A stretch of 64,000 bases of DNA from Coniochaeta sp. PMI_546 (GCA_021432605.1 MU271151.1:744001-808000); one strand, 5' to 3'. Shown: positions 22,449-34,336, counted from the first letter of the stretch. Notes: a model not told the origin generated them from the letters alone. A program made the numbers and translations.

Positions 22449-24232
22449 GTGACAAGCTCGGGGTCTCGGTGGTGATGTTGTGCCTAGCCAGCCTCCACTT
22501 CCTTCCATACCTGAGCTCAGCGAAGTAAAATCCAGCAGAAACCAGGCAGAGAGAGCTCAATATCGTGAAGGTAGGCCCGAAGCCAATGGCATCAATCATT
22601 TCCTGTATCACGGATATGAATACTGCGGACAGAAGGCAGCGGACCATGTTAAACGACGCTTGGGCAGTGGCTGGGGCTTCCTGATTGATGTCTATTACGA
22701 GGGTGTTGTTCACCTGCCCGATGGTCAGTCCAAGTTCCAGGTTAGTATCGTTTGGTACGCAACCCACGTTGAAGCAGGTCTGTATAGAGAATCCAGCTAT
22801 AAACAGACAGGTCAGGGGTCCTGCAATATGCTGTCTCTCTTTCAGCACTCGGCCTAGCAACGGAGCCTGTGGCAGTAGTCAGGCTTGGTTGCGCTTACCA
22901 CATGTTCGTTGACTAGCCATCCGTAGGCCAGCACGGATAAAAGTGCGGAGAATGTCGGGATAAACACACTCCGCATCCGCGCCTCCTCAATGGGAAAGTG
23001 TAGAAGATCGTCACCAGAGACTTTGTTGATGGGGAGTCCGTGAGCCTTTGCTACCACGCGGTAGTCACGGTCGATCCATTTCCCGGAGACAGCAGTGGAA
23101 ATGATGGCCCCTACCCCGAAGGGCAGGTAAATCAGGCCTGCTTGCAATTGGGAGAAGCCGTAAGAGTCGATAAACGTCGTAGCTAGTGAAGTGTGAATGC
23201 AGCTGTAGATCATGTACAAGATGCTGCCTGGAATGATGGTGACAGCGACGTCTTTCCGAGAAAGGACGCGCAGGCTCTCGATTGGGTTGGGAACTCGGTT
23301 CTTGCGGGAGGCGACAGGGGCAGACGGACCGCGATTGTCTGCCCAGGGCCGCATGATGCCGGGTATAACGGGACGCGAAAACCTAGATGGTTCAAGACCT
23401 CCATTGCCAACCAGTGCCCGGTTGGTCTCGGGCAGCAAGAGGACGATAGCGAGCAGGCAGCAGCCAGCCATGATGGCTAGGAACCAGAAGATCCATCTCC
23501 AGCCGACTTGAGCGGCCAGAGATCCACCAATGACTGGTCCCAAGCTGGGCGCTGTTGTGATCCTGCGTATCACTTCCGTCAGCCTGCTTCAAGGTGGCAT
23601 GCCAAGTGAATTGAAAACAAGAGCTTACCCGAGTGAGACCGCCCCGACAAAGGCACCTCTCTCGCTAGGAGCTGCGAAGTCAGCAATGACACCGTAAGCT
23701 ACCGAAAAGGTCCCTAACAGTCGACCAGTTAGCACAAATTCAGTTTAGCCGCGCCTGCAGACACCGTGTTGAACCAGAGCTTTTTCTCTTCTTTCTCTTT
23801 CTTTCATTTGTTTTTACCGGAGATGGCGGCGCTCTGTAGCATACGGAGAACCAAAAGGGCTGCAAAGGAGTCTTGGAGAGCTATGCCGACGTTTGCCAGC
23901 ACATACAGTGTCAAGGCTGTCAGGTATAGCGGCCTTCGACCAAACATATCCGACGCATCTCCAACGATTGCCGGTGCGACACCAGATACAATCATGTACG
24001 ACGTCACGGTAAGGTTGATTAGTGTGACTGATGTGTCAAGGTCGTCTGCGATTCTTGATATGGCCGGGTAGTAGATGAAGCTACTGAGAGTCGAGAACCA
24101 CCCTGCGAGGGCTATCAACACCACCATGATTCGTCTCTCCGTCTTGGTGAACAGAGTGTATGGGGGTGGCGCGGCTGGTGCGCCCATATCCGCAGGTTCT
24201 GGTGTCGTCTGAGGGTGGGCGGAGGAATCCAT
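22384..24232 (-). CDS. MFS transporter, drug:H+ antiporter (DHA1) type
   Basis: Four exons: 24232-23818, 23713-23629, 23562-22899 and 22866-22384, giving about 548 aa with 12 hydrophobic segments. The introns are 104, 66 and 32 bp; the last is unusually short and could instead be 62 bp (to 22837), also in frame. Family marks are the loop-2/3 motif DMFGRRPLYL, the DHA-type TM4-5 sequence GVIADFAAPSERGAFVG, and APSLGPVIGG (motif C type). The N-terminus is a Pro-rich cytosolic tail. It probably exports a small molecule at the plasma membrane. It is divergent from the 2OG oxygenase gene across 864 bp, which suggests co-regulation. The tail overlaps the preceding kinase gene on the opposite strand. 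Confidence 0.9.
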
Positions 24233-25096
24233 GGTGAGTTGGGATCAAAAGATTATGCAAGGTTGAATGCATCTTCTGCCGGTTCTGATCAGCTCATTCG
24301 GGCATGGGGTCCTCAGTTCATAGCTTATAACGTGTGACTGAGGCTCAAAAAGCGTGGTGTGAACGGCTATCTCCTCCAGCGCCTGGTACTCGTTGTTGAC
24401 TGCGAATGGCTCTGGTAGTCTGAATCTAGGATCAAACATTGCAGCAGCTTAGCGGCACAGGAAGCCACTCTTGATAATAGTTGTAGTTAAGACCTACACC
24501 GCAAGTTAGGGGACCGACAACCACTACGCCTTGCTCCTGGTGGCGACCACTGTGACCGGCCATTACACAACATGGACAGTTCATATGTGCAGCCTTGAAA
24601 AGCGCATTGGGCTGCATGTCGCAAAAACAATGTGGGCGACGAGGCATCGCAGGGCCAATTGCTGTCCGGCCTTTCAGAAGGTGGTTGCCCGAGGTACACA
24701 GTGATTGCAGCACTGTCGTCAGCGGTTGAGACCCCTACGCCGGAGTGATAAGTGACGAGGCGACAGGCATGCCTGCTTCATCGGTTTGGCAGCTACCCTC
24801 TTTGATTGGAGGATCACTTCATCGGTTTGGGACATTCACCCCAGCCTCTGTAGCACCGCAAAGCTCTGGGCATGAAGACTGGGAGAGAACGGCACAGATG
24901 AGTCTGAATTTCATCTGGTTGCACACCTTATGTAGGCATCGGAAAAGTCAATGCGCATGACATGATGCTTTTCCGAGAAGGTATGTTGAAGCACTGAATA
25001 GGATCAAAGTGCGGCAGTCATCATGTCATGGAAAGAACAAAAACCAGTCACTTCTGGTTTTGCACATCCGAAATCTCCTGGTTCAGATGAGAGAAA
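24233..25096. promoter_or_regulatory. divergent promoter between MFS transporter and 2OG oxygenase
   Basis: 864 bp with no supported gene between two outward-facing start codons. A 14-bp direct repeat CTTCATCGGTTTGG occurs at 24776-24789 and 24817-24830; its CGG core resembles half-sites bound by fungal zinc-cluster regulators. An upstream ATG at 25031 opens a 39-codon frame that overlaps the oxygenase start in another frame. Confidence 0.5.
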
Positions 25097-26187
25097 ATGG
25101 AGAATCATTACAACGTTGCGCATCTCCAGACTCTTCATTTGAACGAGCTCGAGGCCGACACAGACAAGGCAAGCCAGCGGCTTCTGAGCATATGCGCCAA
25201 TGACGGTCTTTTCTGGCTGGAGTTTGACCAAGACAGTCACCTTGGCGAGGCTATCGCATACCTCGCGGACTTCAATAAACGTCTCTTTGACATAGAGGAG
25301 GAAGAGAAGAGACGTTATCCCTTCAAAACGACCGGAAGGGGTTTCTGCTGCGGGTGAGATCTACCGCTCCAGAGCTGATTTCTGGTCGTGCACTGAGAAC
25401 CCATGGCGACGACAGTTTCAAGGCCGCCGGGACAGAACCGGGCGCTTTCGGAACACCAGATGGATTCGAGCTGTACATGGTGTGTACCAGGTACGGCCAT
25501 GCCTAGTTGTCATTGCTCTGACTGAACGGAGAATTCCAGCTTCCATACAACGAGCTGCTCATAGACAACTATTCCTATGAGCTTGTTGGGCCCTCAATAG
25601 TGAAGAGCGAGCAGGAAAAGATTGCTCTGCACACAGCCACGTATCATGAAGTGGGTTTGCTGGTCCTGAACCGGCTGTCACATGCTTTAGGAGAGCCCCA
25701 GTACCAGAATCTTGCTTCTGCCCACAATCCGCGGCTGCCATCAACATCAAGCTTGACGTTTTTGAAGTATCCAGGCCATCAAGGAAGGCAGGATGGCGGA
25801 CATGTCTCTCACACCGACGTCGGAACCTTGACGTTTCTGTACAGTCTTGCCGCCGGCCTGCAGATCTATCACCCGGCAAGAGACGCGTGGGAGTGGGTAG
25901 AGCCGCGCCGGAATAGTCTGTTGGTAAATGTAGGAGACTCTCTGGCTCTCATGACGGATAGGAAGGTCAGATCGGCTCTCCACCGCGTCATACCGCATCC
26001 CAGCACAGCGGACGCGACGAGGTACTCGTTTGCGTATTTTATGAGGCCTATCGAGACGGCTCCCTTGAGAATGGCCGACGGACAGGTGCGAGAGAGCGCA
26101 GAATGGTATCTTCGGAAGATCAGGCTCTTTAGCGCCCCTCTGGATGTTCAAACACAGGTAACCAGCGTGTTGCGTGGCGATGTTTAG
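25097..26187 (+). CDS. 2-oxoglutarate/Fe(II)-dependent dioxygenase (isopenicillin-N-synthase-like)
   Basis: Three exons, 25097-25353, 25416-25479 and 25540-26187 (introns 62 and 60 bp), give 322 aa. The N-terminal DIOX_N-like part has NDGLFWLEFDQD and the linker GFKAAGTEPGAFG built across intron 1. The C-terminal double-stranded beta-helix carries the iron triad HTD (His198, Asp200) and His255, with Arg268-Tyr-Ser270 for 2-oxoglutarate. These are the hallmarks of the family that oxidises small metabolites (hydroxylation, desaturation, ring closure). The start chosen is the first in-frame ATG after an in-frame stop. An alternative first exon further upstream cannot be excluded. It is divergent from an MFS exporter, a pairing common in secondary metabolism. 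Confidence 0.88.
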
Positions 26188-26628
26188 TTTGATCTTTTAT
26201 CATGTAGCAGGGAGCACACGTGCATAAGTACGGCCAAATCTCACCGCTAACACGTTCAGTCGTAAGTATAGGGAAACATGGAAAGCGATCTCTGTTCCAA
26301 ATCTAGCTCTCTAGCGATCAGACTAAGGCCTAGCTGAACAGTACTTTAGTGCCATGTTAATGTAAGGTATCTTGAGCTTACCTGGTAAGGTAAAAGACCT
26401 TTGCTGCATCGAAGCGCCGTGCTCGCTCTCGTGGAACATCGGACCGTACGCCCCACTCACTCCTATTGGGAGCTTGCTTGGAACTGTGACGGTGCGCCTT
26501 GGACCTCTACTGAACCTTACCTTCCTTGCTACCTTACGGCAAGGTACCTTAGCATTGCACTTCTCCTTTATATCCACCATCTTGTCTTTTCTGTTGTTAC
26601 AGCTTTTCACCCTGTCGAATATGTCGAT
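26188..26628. other. intergenic region with AAGGTAC/GTACCTT-type motifs
   Basis: 441 bp upstream of the F-box gene. The stretch 26360-26560 is crowded with forward and reverse copies of short TAAGGTA/TACCTTA motifs, including CTTACCTGGTAAG and CAAGGTACCTTAG. No gene is seen. Confidence 0.5.
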
Positions 26629-28124
26629 ATGCACAAACTTGAAGCTGCAGACGCTGATGAAATGAACCACCCTCGAGGACGAACAGTGCTGACCAGCTTG
26701 CCGATTGAACTCACAAGGAGAATCGCAGTTCGATGTCCAGGACGGTCTCTAATGGCATTGGCGGCCACATGCCGTTCGGTCCGATCCGCCTGCAACGACG
26801 CCCTCGTCTTTCGAGACGCCATCTTCACCAGGGTAAGTTGGACCTTTGACTCAATACAATTTGCCCAGTTTAGTCCAAGATCAGCTCGGCGGACCATAGC
26901 TAACTGACGAAACGCCGTGCCCTGATCACAGCTCAGAGACGAGAGCATCGACGGAGAACATCGTGCTCAGAAGCAGATCGATGCACTATCCACCAGAGCC
27001 GGGCGGGATCTCAGCATCTGGGCTCGCTACGCAGTCGCGGTCGACAAGACGGAGCGTCTACCAACAGACTTCCAGCTACTAAGTCTAGATATTCCACCCT
27101 CAGACCCACAAGTCCTAGACAGGATGCTGCAGAGCGTCCTGTCCTTCGTCCCACAAATCCTGGCCATCGGCTGTGAGTTTAAGCATTTTAAGCTTATATC
27201 TGCAACGAAGCTAGACAAATTAAACTCCAAGCCAAACCCCGGCACCAACGGAGATCTAGCGTCGAAGCTAATGTGACTCTAACTAAAACCGCCCCAGATA
27301 CACGCGCTACTCGCGGCAATCTAGCACAGTTACTCGCCAGCCTAGCTCTGTTTCGAGACGGTTGGGGCGCCCCCGCGTTTCCAGACGGCTACGACGCCGA
27401 CACCGTCCTGAAACTCGCTTTCTACTTCGCCTCCGAGGCCGCGGGCGAGGCCCCCTTCTCGCCATCGGTGGCGTCGGCGCAAAACGGTATGCACGCGGCG
27501 ACCTTGTTCGGCGCCCTCCGGACGACGCTGCTGTGCAACATGCTGGTGCCCAGCATGGGAGACGAGCCGCTGCTCAGCTTCGGCAGCCACCGTGCTTATT
27601 TCCTCGTGGGGCTTTTCGTAAGGTCCCTCCGGGCCAAGGGCCTCGCCGGCCCGCGTCTACGCTCGATACCCTTGCTTTCGCACGAGACCACGCCGCATCT
27701 CCCTTTGCCCTTCGCCGATGGCGGGCAGGACGGCTGGCGGCGCTGGTTCCAGTTGAGATCCGTGCTGGCTGTGGAGCTGTTGGGCATGGAGGACGCCGAG
27801 TGGTGCGGCTATGTTTCGAACGACCCGTACCTCCTGGCTTTTAGCAAGCCCTTGGAGGGGATCCGACTACAAGTTCGGCATGAGACGGGAGACCCGGTAA
27901 GCTTTGTGAATGGCACTGGAGATGAGGGAGCCAGATGCTTCACCTTGGAAGGTAGGCTGAGCAACACGGACGGGCGTGTGGCGCTGGTGCAGGACTATCT
28001 TGGCTGGCACCGAAGTCACTGGTATGGAACGATCACTTTATTTGGCATTGTTGGCTATTGGACGCAGGAAATGGTGGATCGTCCTTGTGGATACTTCCTG
28101 ATATGGAACAGGAGCTGGATGTGA
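26629..28124 (+). CDS. F-box domain protein
   Basis: Three exons, 26629-26832, 26932-27172 and 27298-28124 (introns 99 and 125 bp), give 423 aa. Residues about 20-60 form an F-box: LTSLPIELTRRIAV, then LMALAATCRSVRSACND. This is the Skp1-binding element of SCF ubiquitin ligases. The remainder has no repeat or domain I recognise. It is moderately hydrophobic, rich in Leu, Trp and aromatic residues, and ends in IWNRSWM. The family is large and lineage-specific in filamentous fungi; the target is unknown. In-frame ATGs occur further upstream, but the sequence before 26629 does not look coding, so I use the ATG closest to the F-box. It is tail-to-tail with the aldehyde dehydrogenase gene (120 bp). 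Confidence 0.8.
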
Positions 28125-28244
28125 TCAATCACGTCGACGCCACACCACTGACCAGAGCGATTTGTGTTCAGGAAACTGCAAGAACTCCTACTAGAATAGA
28201 CTAGAAGCCGGCAAGGACGGCAATGGTACGCATGCCGAAAAGGC

Positions 28245-29812
28245 CTAGAGCTTCAATCCCAAATTGACATGGACCACCTTTTCCTCCAGATACGCCTCCA
28301 AGGCGCTTGCGCCAAGCTCTCTACCCAGACCGCTCTGCTTGAAGCCGCCAAACGCGATCTTGTAATCGGTATTGTTGCTCTCGTTGATCCAGACCATGCC
28401 GGTCTGCAGCTTGGCGGCGGTGCGATGTGCAATCTTCAGGTTCTCGGTGAAGATCATGGCCGCCAGCCCAAAAGACGAGTTGTTGGCCAGGGTGACGGCT
28501 TCCTCCTCCGTCTTGAACGTGGTGACGGCGAGGACAGGTCCGAAGACCTCTTCCTGAAAGATCTTCATGTCACTTGTCACGCCTGAGAAGATGGTCGGCT
28601 CGATGAAGTAGCCCTTGCCGGCGGCCCCTTTTAGAGGACCGCCGCCGACGACTACCTTGGCCCCCTCTGCCTTGGCGCCCTCGATGTAGCCGAGGATTTT
28701 GTCGTACTGCATCTTGGATGCTTGCGGGCCCTGCAGCGTCGCTTCGTCGAACGGGTGGCCGACTTTGGTGTCCCTTGCAATGCGGGAGAAGATTTCGAGG
28801 AACTTTTCCTCGGCGCCCTCCTGCACCAGGATACGTGAATTGGCGCTGCAGATCTGTCCCGAATTTCCAAAGCCTCCGAAGGCTGCCCACTTGGCCGCCT
28901 GTTCCAGGTCCGCATCGTCGAAGACAATGAACGCCGACTTGCCACCGGCCTCGATGGTCGTTTTCTTCATGTTCACGGAGGCTGCCTTGATGATTCGGCG
29001 TCCCGTGGCCGTAGAACCGGTAAAGGCGATCTTGTCAATGCCGAGATGGGTAGTCAGTAGCTCGCCCGTCTCCTTGCCGTATCCGTTCAATACTTGGACG
29101 ACTCCGGGAGGATAACCGGCCTTCTTGAACAGCTCGGCGAGGTACAAAGCAGCCAGGGGCGAGTACTCGGACGGCTTGAGGATGATACAATTGCCTGTAG
29201 CGAGGGCGGGTCCAAGCTTCCAGCCCGAGTTTGTGAGAGGGTAGTTCCATGGTGAGATGGCGCCGCAGACACCGACGGGCTGTTTGAGCGTGTAGGCGAA
29301 CTTGTCCTTGCTGACCGGGATTGTCTGTCCCAAAACCTTGTCGGCCCAGCCTGCAAAGTATCGAAGGGTCCCGACCAGGTGTGCACCCTCACCATCCCGC
29401 GAGGAAGCATACGGCTTGCCAACATCCAACGACTGGATGGCGAAGAGCTCGTCCAAGTGCTCCTCGACGAGGTCCGCGGCTTTATGCAAGAGCTTGCTGC
29501 GGTCTTCAGGCGTCAGGTCTCTCCATGCGGGGTCGTTGAACGCCGCACGGGCGGCCTGGACAGCCGCATCGACGTCTGGCCCGGCAGCGACTTCGACGGA
29601 ACAGATTGGTTGTTCGGTGCTGCGAATGGCTGGTTAGCGCCTGTGAAGCGAGGTGTGGTGACCTAGACTTTAGAGTTTACTCACGCGGGGTCGATACTGG
29701 TCAACTTCTCCTCAGAGCTGCCCTTCACGAATTCGTTGTTGATAAACAGCCCTGTCGACAAGGTGATCTCCTTGCCGTTGGGAATCTTCAGACTAATCGC
29801 CATGTCAGACAT
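28245..29812 (-). CDS. NAD(P)+-dependent aldehyde dehydrogenase
   Basis: Two exons, 29812-29685 and 29619-28245, with a 65-bp intron, give 500 aa, the standard ALDH length. Splicing joins SIDPA to TEQPICSVEV. Visible motifs are the cofactor segment ISPWNYPL, KPSEYSPL, FTGSTATGRRI, the catalytic base region TIEAGGKSAF (Glu266) and the nucleophile GQICSANSR (Cys300), then EEVFGPVL and the C-terminal FGGFKQSGLGRELG. The enzyme oxidises an aldehyde to an acid, probably in the cytosol since no targeting peptide is visible. The sequence matches broad-specificity class 1/2 fungal ALDHs; the substrate cannot be told. A catabolic role or a role in a local pathway is equally possible. Confidence 0.95.
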
Positions 29813-30617
29813 GGTTGTTGGGTTGTATTCTTGAAGAAGATTGATGTAAAGAAATTCAAGAGTGATCTGGTGCGTCGACAGAATGAAGAAAGACAGTTTC
29901 CACGAGTGGTGAAGGATGTCCAGTGGTGTGCTTTTGTTGTAATTCGAAAACGTCAAACACTCGTCACGCTTTCAGTCAACGGCAGACGGAGGGGGCGGGG
30001 TAGAGGGATGTTGAGGGCTGTTGAGGGCTCAACCTGGAATCATAAGGTAATGTGCAACTCGACTTCGACCGCTCCTCAGCCGGGAACAGAGAGCTATCAA
30101 TTGTTCTTTCTCACCTTGTCGATGCAACATGTATAGGCGACGATGAGTACGACTGCCATTGACCACCGCACATCACTCGCACAGCCTCACACAGCGCCAC
30201 GCGAGGCACTCTACCAGGGCCCCCTTCACCTTTCCAGCGACAGCGACTTCGAGACAAGATACGCAGCATGGCTTGCGGGGTGACTTCAATATCCCGAACG
30301 AGGACGGAGTCAGGTCTCAAGTCTCGAGGATGTTGCCAGCACACACGCTGAAGGATGGGGTTTTCGACATTTTTTGGTACTGGAGTTTGGCAAAAGCACC
30401 TCCTGCATACACGCTTCTGCACAAGGCTAGATCGAATACGCCGCCCGATAGCAGAGACGCTGGATGATGGACATCGCAATCAGTCCTCTGGCCGATTCAC
30501 AAAGCCTCGTCACAATGGACATGTAGACATGTAGATCGCGGTACTGTACGGGTACTGTGTGCGGAAGCTTACTGAAAGGTGGGACCACCAGGCCACCATG
30601 CTGTAACGGTCTGTGTG

Positions 30618-30647
30618 GGGCCTGCTAGGGCCTGCTAGGGCCTGCTG
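30618..30647. repeat. GGGCCTGCTA tandem repeat
   Basis: Two full copies and most of a third of a 10-bp unit, about 320 bp upstream of the aminotransferase start. Confidence 0.85.
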
Positions 30648-30669
30648 TTGCCAACCCTGTGTGATAAAT

Positions 30670-30688
30670 AAGGTACTGAAAGTACCTT
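30670..30688. repeat. perfect inverted repeat AAGGTACT/AGTACCTT
   Basis: Eight-base arms separated by three bases, within the promoter region of the aminotransferase gene. It belongs to the AAGGTAC motif set noted elsewhere in the window. Confidence 0.8.
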
Positions 30689-30960
30689 CACACCTATACG
30701 TGTAAGTGGATATACTGGGGGACCCTGAGTTCGGGAAAGTGCAGGTTTTGGTATCTGTTGAGTGTGGACCCCTTAAGCAGGGTAAGTCACTCTGTCAACT
30801 AACTCTCGGGTATATTTTATGCCTTGCTAGGCATTATAGCTCACACAAAGCACGATGCCTATCTTGCTTCACGCTGACCTCCTTACAGATCTTCGGTGCA
30901 AAGAGTTGTGACCGTCTGTCGTACCCTGTGCATAGAGTCTACCCCTGCGGCTTAGTTTTG

Positions 30961-32273
30961 ATGTCTCTCTTCAACCTTGCAACCTGCGCTAGACCCAATA
31001 TACTAAAGGTGAAGCCATACGTCGACGCTCGGAGGTAAAGGAGGCATCGTTTTCCGTGACACGGAGTGGAAACTTCCCACAGAAACGCTGATCCGTTCAT
31101 CTCTATAGCCAGTACAAAGTTTCTGAATCCAAGGTGTTCTTGGATGCCAACGAGAATGCCTTCGGAGCAGCAATTCCCCGTCACGCCCTGGCTAAGATTT
31201 GTCCTTGCCACAAGGGAGATGTCCTTGGCTTGACGAGGTATCCCGATCCTCTGCAACTAGAACTCAAACAGCATCTGTGCAATTTTCGCAACAACAATAC
31301 TGGCACCCGGACGCCCCTTACACCAGAGCACGTGTATCTAGGTGTTGGCGCCAACGAGGTCATCGATGTCCTCATCAGATGCTTCGCGATACCCGGCAAG
31401 GATAGGATCCTGACGTGTCCTCCAGCATACGCGATCTACTCATTGTCTGCCCAGGTAAATGATGTCAACGTCATTGAAGTACCACTAGGTTCAGCGCCGG
31501 ACTTCAAGTTGGATACTGCGGCTGTTAATACAGCACTCTCAGTCGAGCCAAATGTCAAGATGGTCTGCTTGATTTCGCCTAACAATCCAACTGGAACCAC
31601 GGTTGCACCCGAGGCAGTGACAGAGATTCTCAGGCATCCTGCCTGGAACGGTATCGTCGTACTTGACGAAGCCTACATCGACTATTCGTCCAAGACTATA
31701 TCACTGGCCCAGTGGGTAGTGGAGTATCCCAACCTTGTCGTCATCCAAACACTGTCAAAGGCATTCGGGCTGGCCGGAATCAGATTCGGAATCGCATTTG
31801 CTTCTCCTCCCATATCACGATTGCTGAATGCCCTCAGTGTGAACTACAACTTACCTGGTCCTACGAGCACTATTGCCAGCTACGCTCTTACAAGTGGCCT
31901 GGAAATCATGCGTGATAATAGAGCAAAGATGGAGGTCCAGAGGAATCGCATCCAGCAAGAACTGCCCAAGATCACCGGCATAGGGAGACTACGCGGTGGT
32001 ACCGAGACAAACTTCTTACTGTATGAAGTGTTGAACTGCGACAGCCAGGCCAGCAATGAGACTGCCAGGGCACTTTGCACTGTGATGGCGGCAACGCAGG
32101 ACGTGGTAATAAGATTTCGGGGGATGGATCATGGCTGCCTTGGATGTGTTCGTATCACGGTTGGCACGGAGGAGGAGACCACGCGACTTCTAGCAGCGGT
32201 GAAAGCTGTTCTTGCCACTGTTCGCTCTGCCGAGGTCACATGTAACGGACTATCAAGCAATCTGCTTAGATAG
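30961..32273 (+). CDS. histidinol-phosphate aminotransferase family protein
   Basis: Two exons, 30961-31034 and 31109-32273 (74-bp intron), give 412 aa. The first exon supplies the N-terminal CARPNILKVKPY helix of HisC/His5 proteins, and the junction leads into VFLDANENAFG. Fold-type I PLP motifs are RYPDPLQLELK, VGANEVID, ISPNNPTG, VVLDEAYIDY and the PLP-lysine block SKAFGLAGIRFG. The canonical enzyme transaminates imidazole-acetol phosphate in histidine synthesis. From family knowledge, the stretch SVNYNLPGPTS differs from the APYN-type loop of housekeeping fungal His5. With its accessory-gene neighbours, this may be a paralog acting on another amino acid. That is inference; it could also be the sole His5. 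Confidence 0.85.
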
Positions 32274-33940
32274 AGATGCAGATATTTGACCTGTGTGATG
32301 GATTTTACGAACTTGGAGTCGATTCTAAGAGGGGCTGTGCCATCAGACGCCCAGGTCTAGACAAAGCCCCTACTCTCTAACGCATATACTATACTCAAGG
32401 ACCTGAGGATAGGTTGTATATAATATAAGGTTAGCTCGTAATTATCACCTTGCACCCGCTCTTGCAGCAATTCTCAACACTTGTAGTCTCAATGGGCCCC
32501 AATCCTATGGCAGATGATGCCTAGTTGTTGACCCAGTGTACTTAGAGTATACCGAAGATCGCATGAAGTCCTTGTTCGACAAACTTCCAGCCTGAACTGG
32601 CCCTGACTTAGGCTCTGACTTACGACGACGCCATCGTGTGAACGAACTTCAATTTGGGCTCAGTCAAAAGCCAGGTCAAGGGCCGGACTTGGCACATCTG
32701 GAATCATATCCGCGCTTATAATAGGGGTAAGCCGTGCGACCTACTGTCGAAGGTCCAAAATAGACACACGCTTTGAGGACAGTTGGATTTGGGTTCTAGA
32801 TACACCTGATTTATCATTCCCACTTGATGATGCAGCACTCAAGAAGGTACATTCGTTCCGTTTGCCGGGCATGTGTGTCGACGTTTTTGAAGATGTTCGA
32901 AGGAATAAGTACTTAGCGATCACCTTCGAGTCAAGCAACAGTAACCAAGCGAATACCAAGAGCACAAGGCTCAGATGGTCCTCCTGGGCAAGATTCAAAG
33001 CATTCTCAAGGAAGAACGCCGGCACAACTCGGACTTGGCCATCAGTGGGCCGCTGTTATTCAACGCAACACAATTGGGGTTACTCGCTACGACCACCTTG
33101 ATGACTGCAATGCTTCGGATCTACCTACGCAATCAAAGATTTAGGGGGGAATGGCTATAGGGCAACTCATTGAATGTATTCAAGAAATATCTGCGAGATC
33201 ATTAGCTTCAGATTCGATGTAGTCACGACGGCTAATAGAATCCCAGAGCATCAATTTCTACAGCTACAGACTGTAGCTGCCCGGTCTGTACCTGTATCTG
33301 AGCTTCTGTTCACCACATCAATCTCTCCCTTTCACGCTCCATAGTCGGATATCTTCGAGGGCTGACCAGGGATACATAACATCTGTAATAGAGGTTTGAA
33401 GCTCCCATGTCCTTAGCCTTGTAAGCTTCACGCCTATCCTCTCACAGTGGGCTCCTAGCGCGACCTGTACTGACGGCGTCAAAGCTGCATCCGGGACGGA
33501 GATCCCTTCCCACCACCGGTCTTTAAAACGATTAACAAACTCACAGTGAACCACACAACTTGTAATGAAATGTTGGGAACGTATTGAATATTTCTTGAGA
33601 GTCGAACGTATAGTATCGAGCGGACTTTTTTGTGGGTACGATATGGGCAAGGCGAACTGGTCTGTCTTGAGCAGCAGGGTGATGGATTTACGTGATAATA
33701 TTATCTACCTTCGTGACAAGCCGAAGCTACGGCTAGCAGAGATCCATCGCCGTTATCCGCCGCTCACCAGCCACATGTAACCTTGAACGAAGACAGTGCT
33801 TCATGGGGGCAATTGGTTCACGCACCTAGCGGGATACAAGTTTACAACTATGTAGGCATTTGATATTCATTTCCCATCAACAACAATTTCCTATTCTGCT
33901 CGTTGCTCTGACATTCCCGCGTAATACCATACTTTAACAA
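32274..33940. other. 1.7 kb without a supported gene
   Basis: Only frames shorter than 115 codons. One plus-strand stretch (about 32770-33150) and one minus-strand stretch (33318-33650) read like protein but switch frame and match no family I know. They may be remnants of decayed genes. No terminal repeats were found. Confidence 0.45.
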
Positions 33941-34336
33941 TTGGTCTTTTACGATTTGTTACTGTCAAAATTCCCTGGAGGCTCGCCGACTGCTACTCCA
34001 GAGGGCTTATTGCAGGCATGTCCGTCTCCGCGTCTGTTCCGCCCTAATCCTACCCAAGCATCATCATCGAGTCCCATAGCTACCTTGTTTCTTTTTTTCC
34101 CCCAAAACGACCACATCCTAAAATATGAGACCAAGGCAGGACTAGCTAGAGGCGCCATTGCCGGAATTGCGGGAGGTGTCACTGGGGGTGCCACTATCGC
34201 TCTTGCGGTGGCTTGGCTGCTACGGCGAAGGAGACAGTCATCGAATTCTCAAGAAGCCAAGATGTTGTCGTCTACAATACCAAAAGAACTCGACGTGCAT
34301 CATGGCAGGATCGAGCTCGCACCAACCGCGAGATAG
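33941..34336 (+). pseudogene. possible remnant of a single-pass membrane protein
   Basis: The frame encodes a Pro/Ser-rich part followed by a glycine-rich hydrophobic segment (RGAIAGIAGGVTGGATIALAV) and then LLRRRRQ and a short polar tail ending in LAPTAR. This pattern matches the C-terminal membrane anchor of fungal WSC/mucin-like or sensor proteins, where a Ser/Thr-rich ectodomain comes first. Here no signal peptide or ectodomain is visible upstream, which suggests a truncated or decayed gene. An unrecognised multi-exon gene is the alternative. Confidence 0.3.

Larger units (their letters stand above)
29813..30960. other. intergenic region, ALDH to aminotransferase (divergent)
   Basis: 1.15 kb between divergent starts. 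Overlapping short frames at 30111-30479 on both strands have no recognisable content. The region holds a 10-bp tandem repeat (30618-30647) and a perfect 8-bp inverted repeat AAGGTACT-GAA-AGTACCTT (30670-30688). Confidence 0.55.

Noticed and set aside
25031-25150. Upstream start (MSWKEQKP...) for the 2OG oxygenase
   Set aside because: Out of frame with the main exon and no convincing GT-AG intron joins it in phase; may be an upstream ORF.
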